This document shows positions 48,781-61,230 of a stretch of 64,000 bases of DNA, piece after piece. Position 1 is the first letter of the stretch; each line of letters starts with the position of its first letter. The notes below the pieces were generated by a model. It saw only the letters and a list, made by a program, of their open reading frames with translations, had not been told where the DNA came from and did no database searches. A program made the translations under genes and the position numbers. The stretch comes from Druceiella hillmani (taxonomy: Eukaryota; Arthropoda; Insecta; Lepidoptera; Hepialidae), in assembly GCA_039881145.1 (NCBI GenBank), contig JAYKKI010000091.1:1488001-1552000 (forward strand), read 5' to 3'.

Positions 48781-49439
48781 GTTTACAGTTTCCATGTTAG
48801 TTATGAAAATATTACAATTTAGACATTCTCCGGGTTGCTCTATACTATACACATATACGCAGAAATATGGAAGTATGTAAGTACATAAACGGATGTGAAG
48901 TAAACTAAATTTCCAATCCATTTTGATATGTGAAAAACTAAAATCCTTTTTATAAAAAAATATTCGAAATTGAATAAAGAAGTGAAGGAACTTTTGTGGA
49001 TTAAATTAGTAATAATTTAATTTAATAGTTTTAGAAGCTAGTAAACAAATTGGTTAACATAAATATCCTTACATAGATTTGCGTTTTAGGAGAATGTATT
49101 TATCAAATCGAAATTTCCCTATTAAAAATTTCCCCATTTTGGTTACAAAATAAAGTAAAAGATAATAAATTGTCCTGTCGTCTAACATATTCACAAATGC
49201 CCAAATAACAAGATAGAAAGGAATGTAAAATATTATTTTTCCTCCTATCCTTATATATCCTTTTTTTCGCGGTCAGCAAAATAAGATACCGATTGCTCAT
49301 GAATTTCTCTAAGACGAAACTTTATTAATATGAAATTTCCTGGTCTGGTGTAGAATGAAATCCTTCGTCTATTTCAAAGAGGCTCTAATCTTACATAATT
49401 ATAACAAAAAGTGAACTTTTAAAAATGACATATGACACT

Positions 49440-49760
49440 GAGAGAATACGCGACGCAGTTTTATTCAATATCGAACCCTTTCTGTCGTAACCGACGAAGT
49501 ACGATATACTCGCCAGGCGCAGTGTTAAGAATCCACAATGCATCACGTCGTTTATAACACAATTTGTTTTTGCGACGCTGCGTCGGTAATCAGTGTAATG
49601 GTCGCTCTGTGTCCTACAACGATACTGCTCCTCTAATCCTATTAGACCTCTGCGATGCTCCTTTCCGGTGCGTGGTTTTCGTCACTTGTCATAACAGGCT
49701 TATTACGCTAACGCCTTGTTGGCACTCCATGTAGTTGAACTGCTTTTGTCTGTGTGTATA
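49440..49760. promoter_or_regulatory. Mixed-composition island near the svp last exon
   Basis: TTGCGACGCTGCGTCGGTAA near 49570 (with an internal palindrome) and CTCTAATCCTATTAGACC near 49632 (two opposed TAAT/TAATCC cores). No protein recognised. Candidate enhancer. Confidence 0.35.
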
Positions 49761-51235
<1,475 letters not shown>

Positions 51236-51478
51236 CACACGGTGTGGAGGCAACTGGCCACCGCCTGATCTTCGTCGCTGTCCGGTGGTCTCCCGACCTA
51301 CCTGGACGCGCGGCACGACCGTCTGTTCCTGGCCCCGCAGGCGCCGGAGCCCTACCTGAGCGCGCCCCTAGAGCCGACTGCCGCCCCGGAAAAAAACAAT
51401 CCCAAGTCTTCAATGATGATAGATAATTTGTTAAATATTAGATACCCCACGTCGTGCTCCTTGTCTGATGTTAAATAG
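51236..51478 (+). other. In-frame open extension after the svp stop
   Basis: In the same frame as SVP, ten codons follow the TGA, then a second TGA (51266-51268), then 69 sense codons to a TAG at 51476-51478. The 69-codon stretch is Pro/Leu/Ala-rich (GGLPTYLDARHDRLFL, then APQAPEPYLSAPLEPTAAP) and ends in a polar tail. Third codon positions are strongly GC up to about 51385, unlike the AT-rich 3' UTR that follows. It may be stop-codon readthrough, a C-terminal extension lost by recent stop mutations, or GC-rich 3' UTR open by chance. No homolog is recognised. Confidence 0.4.
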
Positions 51479-52440
51479 TGGACCGGGAACGACGCACGGC
51501 GCTGTGAACGTGCGAGGTGTAAATAAATGCAATCGATAGTGGTTACAATTAGCGCGTAAGCGGACAGAGCGCGCTAGTATGAAAGTGAATATAAACGAAA
51601 CGACATCGGCACAGTTTAGATACAAAGATGATGAAAGGCTGACAAAAAAAATAGTATATTCGTTAGCACACAAAAGCAAAGAAGATATGAAATCGATTAA
51701 TGAACTACTGAAATCTTAAGAAAAAAATAACTTCTTAATTATTTATATTGAGGATATCACATCATTAAGAAATTTTGAACAAAATAATCGCAATAATATA
51801 GCATAAGTTTGGTAAAAGAAATGCACGAATTTCAAGAATACCGACATACAATCTTGCACGGCTGCATCGACTTTAAAGAATTCTAGTGAGTGTAATGTAC
51901 AATTCAATTAATTAAGAAATTTTTGGGTGAAATATAATCCATGAGGATCTTAGAAAAGAATATATAAACTTTAAACTGTGAACATTTGGAATATATAAAA
52001 AGAAAATCGTGTAGTAAACATTATGGATTCGTATTGTCATCAGGTTCGGCTTGTAAGAAAATATACTGTCCTCACTTTGTCTCTACCTATCAGCGTGAAA
52101 ATATTGACAATTATATCGAATAAGGATGTGGTGAATTTAAGTAGTTTATATCGGAATCTGCCAAAAATCGACACATCATATCTGCTTGAAAGTGATTTTT
52201 AATACTTTTATAAATAAATAATATTATTTTGTACAAATATATCAATTAGCGAATAGAAACGTTTATTGTCGTTATTCGGCATTGACAGTTTACATACGCA
52301 CCGACAACTTTCTACAGAATTCCTATCTTGCTCGAATGCAAATTCATTGCATTTACTGTTTCGTTTATACGTCGCTTTAAGTATTTTCATTTTTATTTTA
52401 ATATGTATTTCGAATTAACCTGTTCGGCCAATAAAAGAGT
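51236..52440 (+). terminator. svp: svp 3' UTR and candidate poly(A) signals
   Basis: AATAAA occurs at 51522-51527, 52213-52218 and 52430-52435 (ggccaataaaagagtttg). The 3' UTR is GC-rich to about 51400, then AT-rich. Which signal is used cannot be decided from sequence; the extent given is the longest of the three. Confidence 0.5.
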
Positions 52441-53820
52441 TTGATTGTTAAAGAATTTATTATCACGTAGATATTTTATTTGCATTCCTGGCATGTCGAA
52501 TTTAATTTTGTAACCGGTTTTTTTATGTCTATTGTACTCAACTCAAACTGTTTGATTACCTCATCGTGTTTATCATTAAATAAACTTTCGTTGTAAATAT
52601 CTATTTAAACGGCTTATTAGATTAAACAGCGTGCCAAATTATTATTATTTTTTCACTGTTATCCGTTATTTATGTTTTCTTAATGTGTGGTAGTATTTAT
52701 ACTTATATATAAATAACTATAATGCATGCATTCGAGTATATTCAACACTTGTAAAAGTAAAATAACAAAACAATCGTACTCATACGTGACACTATTTGAT
52801 GGCAAGTCGGAAAACACCTTGAATACTAATTCCGATCTTACAATTTAAAAAAACACTCGAAAAAGATTCGTGTTATGATCGTGTGAATATAAGTGTAGAT
52901 TAGTATACCAATCTTGTTAGTACTTCGACCAAGGTTGAAAGAAAGAAACGAAAACTTTGGAGTCAGTCATATTTACGTACTCTAGTGTTAATTATTTTCC
53001 TATTATTTATACAATTTTGGTGCTGCGCATTTTCTTTTGTAAAACCATTTGAAATAAATAAATAAATGTAATAAAACAAAATGTATAGAATAAAATACGT
53101 AAGCAATAATAAACTATAACATATTTGATTTAGCTTATAGGGTGGAAAACTTAGATAAATTAATTTATTATAAATATTGCTCAGGAAGTTATTATAAGGG
53201 ATGTATATTTATTGAAATAAAGCAAACAATGGGTCAAGTTAATAAAAATAAATTAATTTAATTTACAAATTAATATATAACAGGTGCAAATTTTTAGTGT
53301 GCAATTTTATTTTAATTTATACAACATTTGAAATATATTTACAAGCAAATCGAACATATTTAAGAAAATACGTCGGTATTAAATTACATATTATTAAAAT
53401 TGAAAAGTAAAGAAGGCCCAATAATTTTATTTGAAAATATATATTTTTAAATAATTTTATAATATATTTTCGCGTATGTTGAAAATATATTTCATTACTA
53501 ATTGTATTAAGCATATTGAACAAATATCTCTTGTTTGTTTCAAGAAACATTTCAATACTTTTCAAATAGAATAAATGTATTTCTCAGATGTTATAAATTA
53601 TCATTTTAGTTATAATTTTCATTTACATGGTGATAATTGTTTCTCCGATTCTGTTTCTCCGTTTCTGGTTTTAAGGAACATATAAAGTCAATATTCACAA
53701 ATTGGTAAATTTTATTTATTCACAAAGTAGACAATAAAAAAATTCACTAATAACTCCAACCCTTTACATATTTTATTTAGTTTTAAAATATATTCGAAAA
53801 CTATTAAAATATGATTTCAG
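52441..53820. other. AT-rich intergenic stretch
   Basis: No gene, RNA or transposon signature recognised. May include distal svp 3' UTR. Confidence 0.5.
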
Positions 53821-54019
53821 ATTATTATTTTGTATGAGCCATGTAACATTAGCGGAGAAACCTACAATCAACCAAAATTATCCGAATGTATGCAAAACAG
53901 GCTCGTTATGTTTAGATGAACATGAACATGACAAACTATTACTTGTTAAGCCGTTTACGAAAAGTGGTTTATCAGACTCATTGTCTATGCTGAATATAGA
54001 TGTATGTATGTCTTTGGGT
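53821..54019 (+). other. Doubtful exon-like open frame
   Basis: A 3' splice-site-like tatgatttcag ends at 53820, and a donor-like TTTGG/GTGAGC follows 54019. The frame between (with an ATG at 53834) encodes a polar sequence including KPTINQNYPNVCKTGS and FTKSGLSDSLSMLNID. Without a donor it ends at TGA 54040. The acceptor lacks a clear pyrimidine tract and no domain is recognised, so a real exon of a downstream gene and a chance ORF are both possible. Confidence 0.2.
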
Positions 54020-54040
54020 GAGCATAAAAAAGGATCGTGA

Positions 54041-56239
54041 ATTATGGTTTAGAATAACTGAGAACTTTAGTTAATGAAACGTGTAATACGTACTTATTTT
54101 TTTAACATGCAGTTTTAAAAGGATATCTTACAAGAGTATTAAATTATACTTCTCTCAAGATACGTTTTCTGACAATATCAAAAATTCAAAAAAATTTATT
54201 CAATGTTTATTTTATAGATTCATCAGTTCTCTGTAAGTTGTGAGATTTGTTTTCAACTTAGCTATGTTTAATTTTTTTGAATTTTTATGGAAAATAGGCT
54301 TCCATGATATTATTAATTTGAAGTGAAACTTGTAAAGATTCAAGTCATTCTACAGTAATCACTGGATGTTTAAATTCCAATTGAAATATTGACTGACGAA
54401 TTCTATAACCAATTAATTAAAGTTATAAATTGTTCTATAATTCATCTAGAATGAAATGTACAGTTAAATAATTAAAATTTAAAATCCTTATCAAAATGTA
54501 TAGAATTCGTTGTTAAAAAATTTAGTTACTGTGTTCGATTCTAATTTCTGAATCCTTAAAATATGTTGCACCCGATTCTTACTGTCTGGAAGTCAGTAAT
54601 AAATTCACTTTGTGATAAATGACTCATAACGTTAAATAAACGTATACATGATTTCAGCCACATGACTTTGTGACAAAACATTGTTTATTAAGACCCATTT
54701 ATTAATTGTAAGTAGAGTAAATGAAATCGTCGAAACTATATTTTGTAAAATAAGAATAATAAAATAAACATTTAAATGTTAATTTAATGTAAATAAAATT
54801 TTTATTGTCCTTTAGTTACGAATACATTACTAGAGATTGGCGAGTGTTCGAATCGTGTAAAAATTATAGAATAATGCTACGTAAGGTTGGTATGAAATAC
54901 AATAGGGATGTGTAAATAATGTCACAATACATAATATTAAAAGAAATATTTGTCCGAAATAATTGTTTTTCTTTTGGAATATCATAAAGTACCTTTTTCA
55001 GACAGTGGCCACCACAAACTGAAACTCAACGTCAATATATAACTTAAATAATACAAAAATAACTATTTTGTTATTGTTGTAATTCCCATCAAAATATAAT
55101 GGGAACAAAAACCTTGATAAATTCCATTCATTCGAATGTAAAATATGTTACTGATTTTTTTCAATTCAACTCTTAAATTTTGGTATTAATATTCCAAATC
55201 GATAAGTCGTAATTTCTCGTATTTCAAATTCTCACTCTAAACAGATACGGCCACAAGCACAAATAAACGTTATCGGAACTCAGCTTAAATTAATCCTTAG
55301 CTCATTAACACGCCGTCAGATAATTTGTTTTTGTCTGTATTCTTGTATTGACTACCGCCCGCCTTTTTCCTTTTTTCATGTTTAATTTTTTCACTACTGC
55401 ATAGATCGAGCGTAACATTCATTCTGCTGTTAACCGTTACATATCACGTCTGTGGTCAGGTGAGATCTTACAAGCACATATCAATCTGCTTATGAGATCT
55501 CGCCTTGTTATGAAGAATATTTGGATCCAAATTAAGTAAGGTTTATAAAAACTTCCTCCAGTGAAACAGAGATTGCCAAAATAAGAGATACGTATCCCGT
55601 CTTCAAAATTTCTCAAAAAATACATCTCCCTACACTTTTATCTTTTGGTGACAAATTCTTTTCAATGTTCCACTTTAATATTTCATAAGCATACCGCATC
55701 TTTGGTACGCAGTAACACAATATAAGATGTTGCGCATGGTTCTTCTATAGCAGTGTGACGTTGCTTATTGAACTATATTTTTAATATGTTCGTACATATT
55801 CATTGAAAACTGATTAAATTGAAAAGAAATATATCCCAAAAAAGATTGACAAATTAAAACACATCTTAGCATTTTCTACTCACTACAAAACAGTTTTATA
55901 ACCTAAGTAGAAAAGTCGTTTAAAGGCAAGTGATACTTTACCTTGAAGACTCAAAATATTCCAACCTAAATCCGTAAATAATTCACTAATTTTGCGTTGT
56001 TAAAAAAATACTTGTCAAGAATATAATAGTTCTTTCGAACTAAGAACCGATTCTCAATAAAATTTTCTTTTATCTATTTATATGAAATAAAATTTATTTC
56101 TTCTGCGCAAATTTGACTTTGCATGAACTTTTTTTATTTTTCTATATAACCTTCAAAAATCTACCAACCTAACACCGGTAAAATTCTACCAACATACGTA
56201 CATAAAAACGTATTCTACGACCGGATCAAATTACTGCGC
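54041..56239. other. AT-rich intergenic stretch
   Basis: No gene or transposon signature recognised. Confidence 0.5.
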
Positions 56240-56440
56240 ATACTTCGAATAACAACATGAGTTTCTAAGCAGCTCAGTGTCCACTAACGCAGATAAGATC
56301 AGCTACAACCGTGACGTAGTACTTTGGAAGGAGGTGGAAGCGCCTGCGAGATAATTGGTGAAGCTGCGATGGTCACGTGCCTTCCGCGAACTTGTTAGTG
56401 GATTGTGAGATACCAGTCAGATTAGTTCACGATGTGGAAA
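56240..56440. promoter_or_regulatory. GC-richer island downstream of svp
   Basis: GCAGATAAGATCAGC (GATA site) near 56288, a GGAGGTGGAAGCGCC block and an E-box CACGTG (within ggtcacgtgcc) near 56375. No coding signal. Candidate enhancer of svp or of the next gene. Confidence 0.35.
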
Positions 56441-56664
56441 GATTATCTATCCGTCGTAATTTATACACGACAACCTTAAAAGGAAAAATAGATCCGATTG
56501 TGAAAAGTTTCAATTTATGAAGAGAAATTAATTGAATATCCTAACTAATCTACTATATACTGTTAATAAAATAATTGTAACAGAGGGAATTCTGCATATG
56601 GAAAATATTTTAAAAAGAGATTGATCTGGCATAAAGAATGATAACAGAAAACCTGTTTTTAGAA

Positions 56665-56800
56665 TTTTTGTCTGTCTGTATGTACGTTAATTTGTTCAGC
56701 AATCACGCGAAAACTACCAGACGGATTTTGATGAAATTTGGTTTAATAATAGTATATACCTAAGAAAAACATATGAAAAACATAAAAAATCAAGTAACTT
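56665..56800 (+). mobile_element. Lepidopteran Helitron/MITE-like fragment
   Basis: A tttttgtctgtctgtatgta start, followed by cgcgaaaactaccagacgg and attttgatgaaatttggttt, is a segment typical of non-autonomous repeats in Lepidoptera (the gtctgtctg and ccg-ttttgatgaaatttgg motifs). No terminus is identified here. Confidence 0.5.
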
Positions 56801-58417
56801 TTCTCATTCCGAATTACACTAGAATGAAAACGTGAGGTACAACTAGTACAACAAGCTATCTCTGTGAAATATGGCATACGTGCTGTCTACATCGTGTAGT
56901 TGAATACATATTATTTCAAACTTTTTATGCCGGAACAGAATTTTTTCTTCGGTAATTAAAAATTACCATGTTAGAGGGTAGAGCGTATACATTCACATTC
57001 ACCATTTTCCTTTAAAATTATGAAAGGTCAATATTTCATAATCAATGCTTCACGAGCTATATTGTATCTTTTATCTTTACTTTCAAACTTTATTCTATAA
57101 TAATTATTCTATATAATCAAATAAGTATATAAACTTTCGCTTTTTTAGCGTGTTAAATTATGGTCTTTAGGATTATTAAAATTTTAAATGTTAATTATCA
57201 TTTTATGTATTCTCATCTTACATAAGTTACATTTTCTTCACACAAAAAGGCCATGAATAAAGACAATATTCCTTAATACATTATTTACTAAAAGTACGTA
57301 TTCTTCCAGTTTTATATTATAAATGCATATAAAACAACTTTATCCAATTGCAAGCCAATGTTCAGAAATTGCAACCATGTAATGTATTACACAATGTATA
57401 TTTGTGATGGAGTGAGAAGCTATATACACACTAGTAGGTGACTTTTTGAACTATCTGTGTGTTACGGTGGATCCAATTTTACATCTTTAATTTTCGAAAA
57501 GGACCGTTAGGGGAAAGATGTTTCGTGGCTATGAGTAACTAATAGAAATTGTTTATTTTCACGTCTCTATTTTTTATGTGATATACCAAGAGAATAAAGT
57601 TTTAAAAAGTATTATTTTTATTACAATTTTTGTAATCGAACTCACATAAACAGTAAATTAATTGAAACCCACTAAAACGGTTTAAATAAAGTTCAAATAA
57701 TAATCAAAGACATCATAGAATAAATAAAAAATATAAATCTTTTCATAGCACATTTCCGTAATCAAATCCCGTGTAGTATTGAAAATTACACGAGTTTGTA
57801 ATATTCTTTTGTATTAAACACAAGGGAATTTCTTTGTGCTGTTTCGATGTTATTTTTATGATACGATTAGCTCGGAATTTTAGACAAAATTACGTTTTTC
57901 ATAATATTTTCCACGTACCGAGAAATGATTTCTTTCGCAATAAACTTTATCTAGATTCTATTAGGGTTATATTATCCAATCTACAAGGTTAGAGTAACAA
58001 CTAGTGTAGTAGTTCAATTTTGGCAATTTAAATTGTCGAATGCGATTGGAAGTAATTTGGCTTAACCTGATTAAACCTCTTTTTCCTAAGTTCATCTAAT
58101 CAGACCCCTTTACCAGCACCGATATTCAAATATTTCTAAAGTGCCGAAAATACCCGTTCCTTTATATAACAGCATCCACCATTGTTTTTGGTAATCGTCT
58201 TATAACTAACGAAAGAACAGAATATTTTCGTACAATTGCTGTTCGCCCTATGTTCATTACGATTGAGTATTTTGGTAAACCATTTGGGAGCACACACTTT
58301 GATTATAAAGTTTGTTAAAATGTTCTAATTTTATTTTATTTTCCCTACTTTAATATATATGGCGGACTTACTTCTATGAAAGCAATCTCTTATAGGCAAC
58401 AGAACATGAGTTGACGA
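56801..58417. other. AT-rich intergenic stretch
   Basis: Nothing recognised except an AGGTCA half-site near 57026. Confidence 0.45.
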
Positions 58418-58530
58418 GTGGCCGGGAATCGAACCCGAGTCCACGCGGTGCGTCACGCCGTTCAATGCCTTCTGTCCGTGTATCACGTGTCCAATGCCTT
58501 CTGATCAATCCAACACAACGACCACTGCGA
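58418..58530 (-). repeat. tRNA-like B-box repeat (possible SINE)
   Basis: The minus strand reads CTCGGGTTCGATTCCCGGCC, a perfect pol III B-box and T-arm-like hairpin. It is preceded by two copies of CAGAAGGCATTG (plus-strand caatgccttctg at 58463-58474 and 58492-58503). No convincing A-box or full cloverleaf is seen, so a tRNA-derived SINE fragment is preferred over a functional tRNA. Confidence 0.4.
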
Positions 58531-59020
58531 TGATGAATTTTACATAAAATACACTAATTTTATAAGTCTTCCCATTCAGAAATTGTTGTACTTCTTGCCT
58601 TGTAGCAGCAACCCTTGTAGCAGCTACTTGTCATAAAAAGGTGATCAATATATGTGAATGTGATGTGATGAAGAATATTCTAACCTTCGTTCTTTCCAGT
58701 AAATTATTTTAAGTATTTTCTTTCAATAAACGTATATAACCTTCTGAAATTACTTTCCTTCTTGAACATCCCATATTCAATGTGTTGTATTTCCATCAAT
58801 CCGCTATGTTTGCCTACGATTTGATCTTCGTGACATTCCGCTATGTATGTTAATTACTTTTGACGAACACATATAATTTTGTTTCTATTAATTATTTTGG
58901 ATAGATATTCCTGATACAATTCCTGCCTACTTAACTATTGCAGACCCAATAGCTGCACCGTCTCATTGTGGAGAGCTCCTCAACATTGGCGTATTTAACT
59001 CTTTTTGTCTCTCTATTTGA
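58531..59020. other. AT-rich intergenic stretch
   Basis: No gene or mobile-element signature seen. Confidence 0.45.
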
Positions 59021-59137
<117 letters not shown>

Positions 59138-59442
59138 ATCATCTATAATGATGATCATATCAGTTTATTATTAATCTTACGGTAATTTATTGTGTAATAA
59201 AAATAAAAATTAAAAAACACATCGTCTTGCGGGCGATTCAAATTAAAGTGGAGTTGAACGTGAAAAAAGCCAACTACTAAATATGTATCATTATTGTTTT
59301 TTTTATAAATACAAACATTTGCATTCCAAAGATGCACTTAACATTAACATTTATAGAATCACCCATTAATTTTTGTATATTCCACGTAAATTCTTCACAT
59401 TAATTTTAAAAAGTCCACTTAAATACGAGTAAATAAATAATA

Positions 59443-60382
59443 TTAGGTTGGCAACTTATAAACCCGCCATTTCTGTACACAAATTTTTAACTTTTTATAT
59501 GTAGTCAATAAAATCAATTGTTCGTTACATAAGCACCGACGGTATCTAATACTTGTCGCCAACGTGAAGGCAGAGCTAAAGTTTCGTCCTTGTAGAAATG
59601 TTTGAGTCTTTGGCTGAAAAACCGGTGAAGTCCGATTTAGATATAACTTTCGTCTTTAAATTTTCTACTACGTAAATTATTACTTCGTGGGGTATTTTAC
59701 TACGTGGGGTCGAGTATTGTGATGTAAAAAATAAACTTTGCTTTGATTTCCAGAAAGTTTAGCGGTGTGTTTGCTCAATTGTTCGCAATAAACCTTAGCT
59801 GTAATTGTACTGTTAGCTTGAAAGAGTTCCCAATGAATAAATAAATAACTCCATTTATACATGTACTCAAAGTATCTTTTGTCCAATATTATATTTCGGT
59901 CTAGATACACCTTTTTCTCCAGATCCTAGCCACTGGCGTTTAGTATAAAAATTAAAATAAATCAACCTCTTTTAATCTTCTGTAACTAGATACTTTAGCC
60001 TTTTGTTGGTACGACGGGAACCTAGTAGCTCCAAGCACAGCTTAGCTTTCCTCTAATATTGAAAGGGTGTTAGCTCATGTGGCAGGCAAACGGTATATTT
60101 CCACTTCTTTCACAAAGTATAAACCAGTGCTTGGCTGCGTCATAAGAGGGCATACCTTCACCCATCGTTGTGTATATACTGCGTGATACTTCGCTGGTTT
60201 TTCGCCCTAAACGACATTCGTGAAGAAAGAGTCCTCTAAGTTTACTTCAAATACTTCCATTTTTAATTTATTCTTTACTCACTGATTACTCAATTCTGAT
60301 TACCCTACAAGAAATATTCTAGAAGTTTCTATAACATTCCAGAAATCGAAAAAAGTGGCGGGTTTATAAGTTGCTAACCTAA
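59443..60382 (-). mobile_element. mariner element with internal deletions
   Basis: The left end TTAGGTTGGCAACTTATAAA and the right end (reverse complement TTAGGTTAGCAACTTATAAA) are nearly perfect terminal inverted repeats of about 28 bp, continuing into CCCGCCA on both sides. TA dinucleotides flank both ends (59441-59442 and 60383-60384). At 940 bp it is shorter than an intact mariner (about 1.3 kb), so roughly a quarter of the coding region is deleted. Third mariner lineage in the window. Confidence 0.92.
59514..60260 (-). pseudogene. mariner transposase remnant
   Basis: On the minus strand the start ATG at 60258-60260 opens an N-terminus beginning MEVFEVNLEDSFF. Beyond it, GEGMPSYDAAKHW-type helix-turn-helix sequence is readable across frames near 60130-60160. 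GEKGVSRPK and HWELFQANSTITAK follow near 59830-59930, then VYFLHHNTRPHVVK, where the second catalytic Asp of the usual HDN is His. The C-terminal FYKDETLALPSRWRQVLD segment ends at TGA 59514-59516. Frameshifts, stops and deletions, with loss of the first and third Asp regions, make it non-functional. Confidence 0.85.
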
Positions 60383-61126
60383 TACATCATAATTTATATT
60401 ATTGATATTATTATCTTCATAAGATATGGACAGTTATCATTTGGATTTTTTCAACTGGATGTTTCGGAGATCATACATCGTTTTTTGTCAAAACAGCACA
60501 ACAAGAATATTAAGCATATAAAAATTAGCCTAATCGTAATGCATAATACGCAACATAATTGTGAATTATAACAAAGTAATCTTTCAAATTTTCAAATCAA
60601 TTTTTTTCAGCCAATTTGTCAATTTGATCCAATTTATAACAAGCAATTTTTAAATTTTCGTGATCTAAACAGAAAGAATGTAAAGGAATGAAATAACTTT
60701 TATTATGTTTGGTATTTTTCTTTTCTGTTTTCAACGATGCTTATATAAAGCATAATTGATAGATATTTACTTGCTATGGGTAACCTTTTTATTAGTAAAT
60801 ACAGTGTCCACACTTTAAATTTTTGCTTTAATATTATAATTAATCATCTAAAGGTTTTTTATTTTGACAATTCAATGTTGCTTCAATTTGTGTGAATCAA
60901 ACTCTTATCTGAAATTTCGAAAGTATTATTTTCTATAATCCCTTGATTTTTATTAAATGTTATTTAATTTTTTGCTAAACTCGTAACAGTATTATTCAAA
61001 TTTGATATTCTAATTTTGATCACTTGCATTTGAGATTTTAATAATTCACTAATCGTAATATATACCAATGGATATGATCTAAAGTTCCTCTTGTATATGT
61101 TGCCGTGGTGTCTTTGGTATTTTTAC
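60383..61126. other. AT-rich stretch, nothing recognised
   Basis: Lies between the mariner and pogo-like elements; no gene signature. Confidence 0.5.
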
Positions 61127-61230
61127 TGGGGCTACTTTGATTGAGATCAAAGTCGCCCGCTATCTATCCACCTTCAGTGATTATGGCTTTTATATTACTT
61201 ATTAAAGTCGCCTTTTTTATAGGAAGTACG

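Noticed and set aside
58418..58530. Functional tRNA gene on the minus strand
   Set aside because: Only a B-box and T-arm are visible; no A-box, anticodon arm or acceptor stem could be placed.
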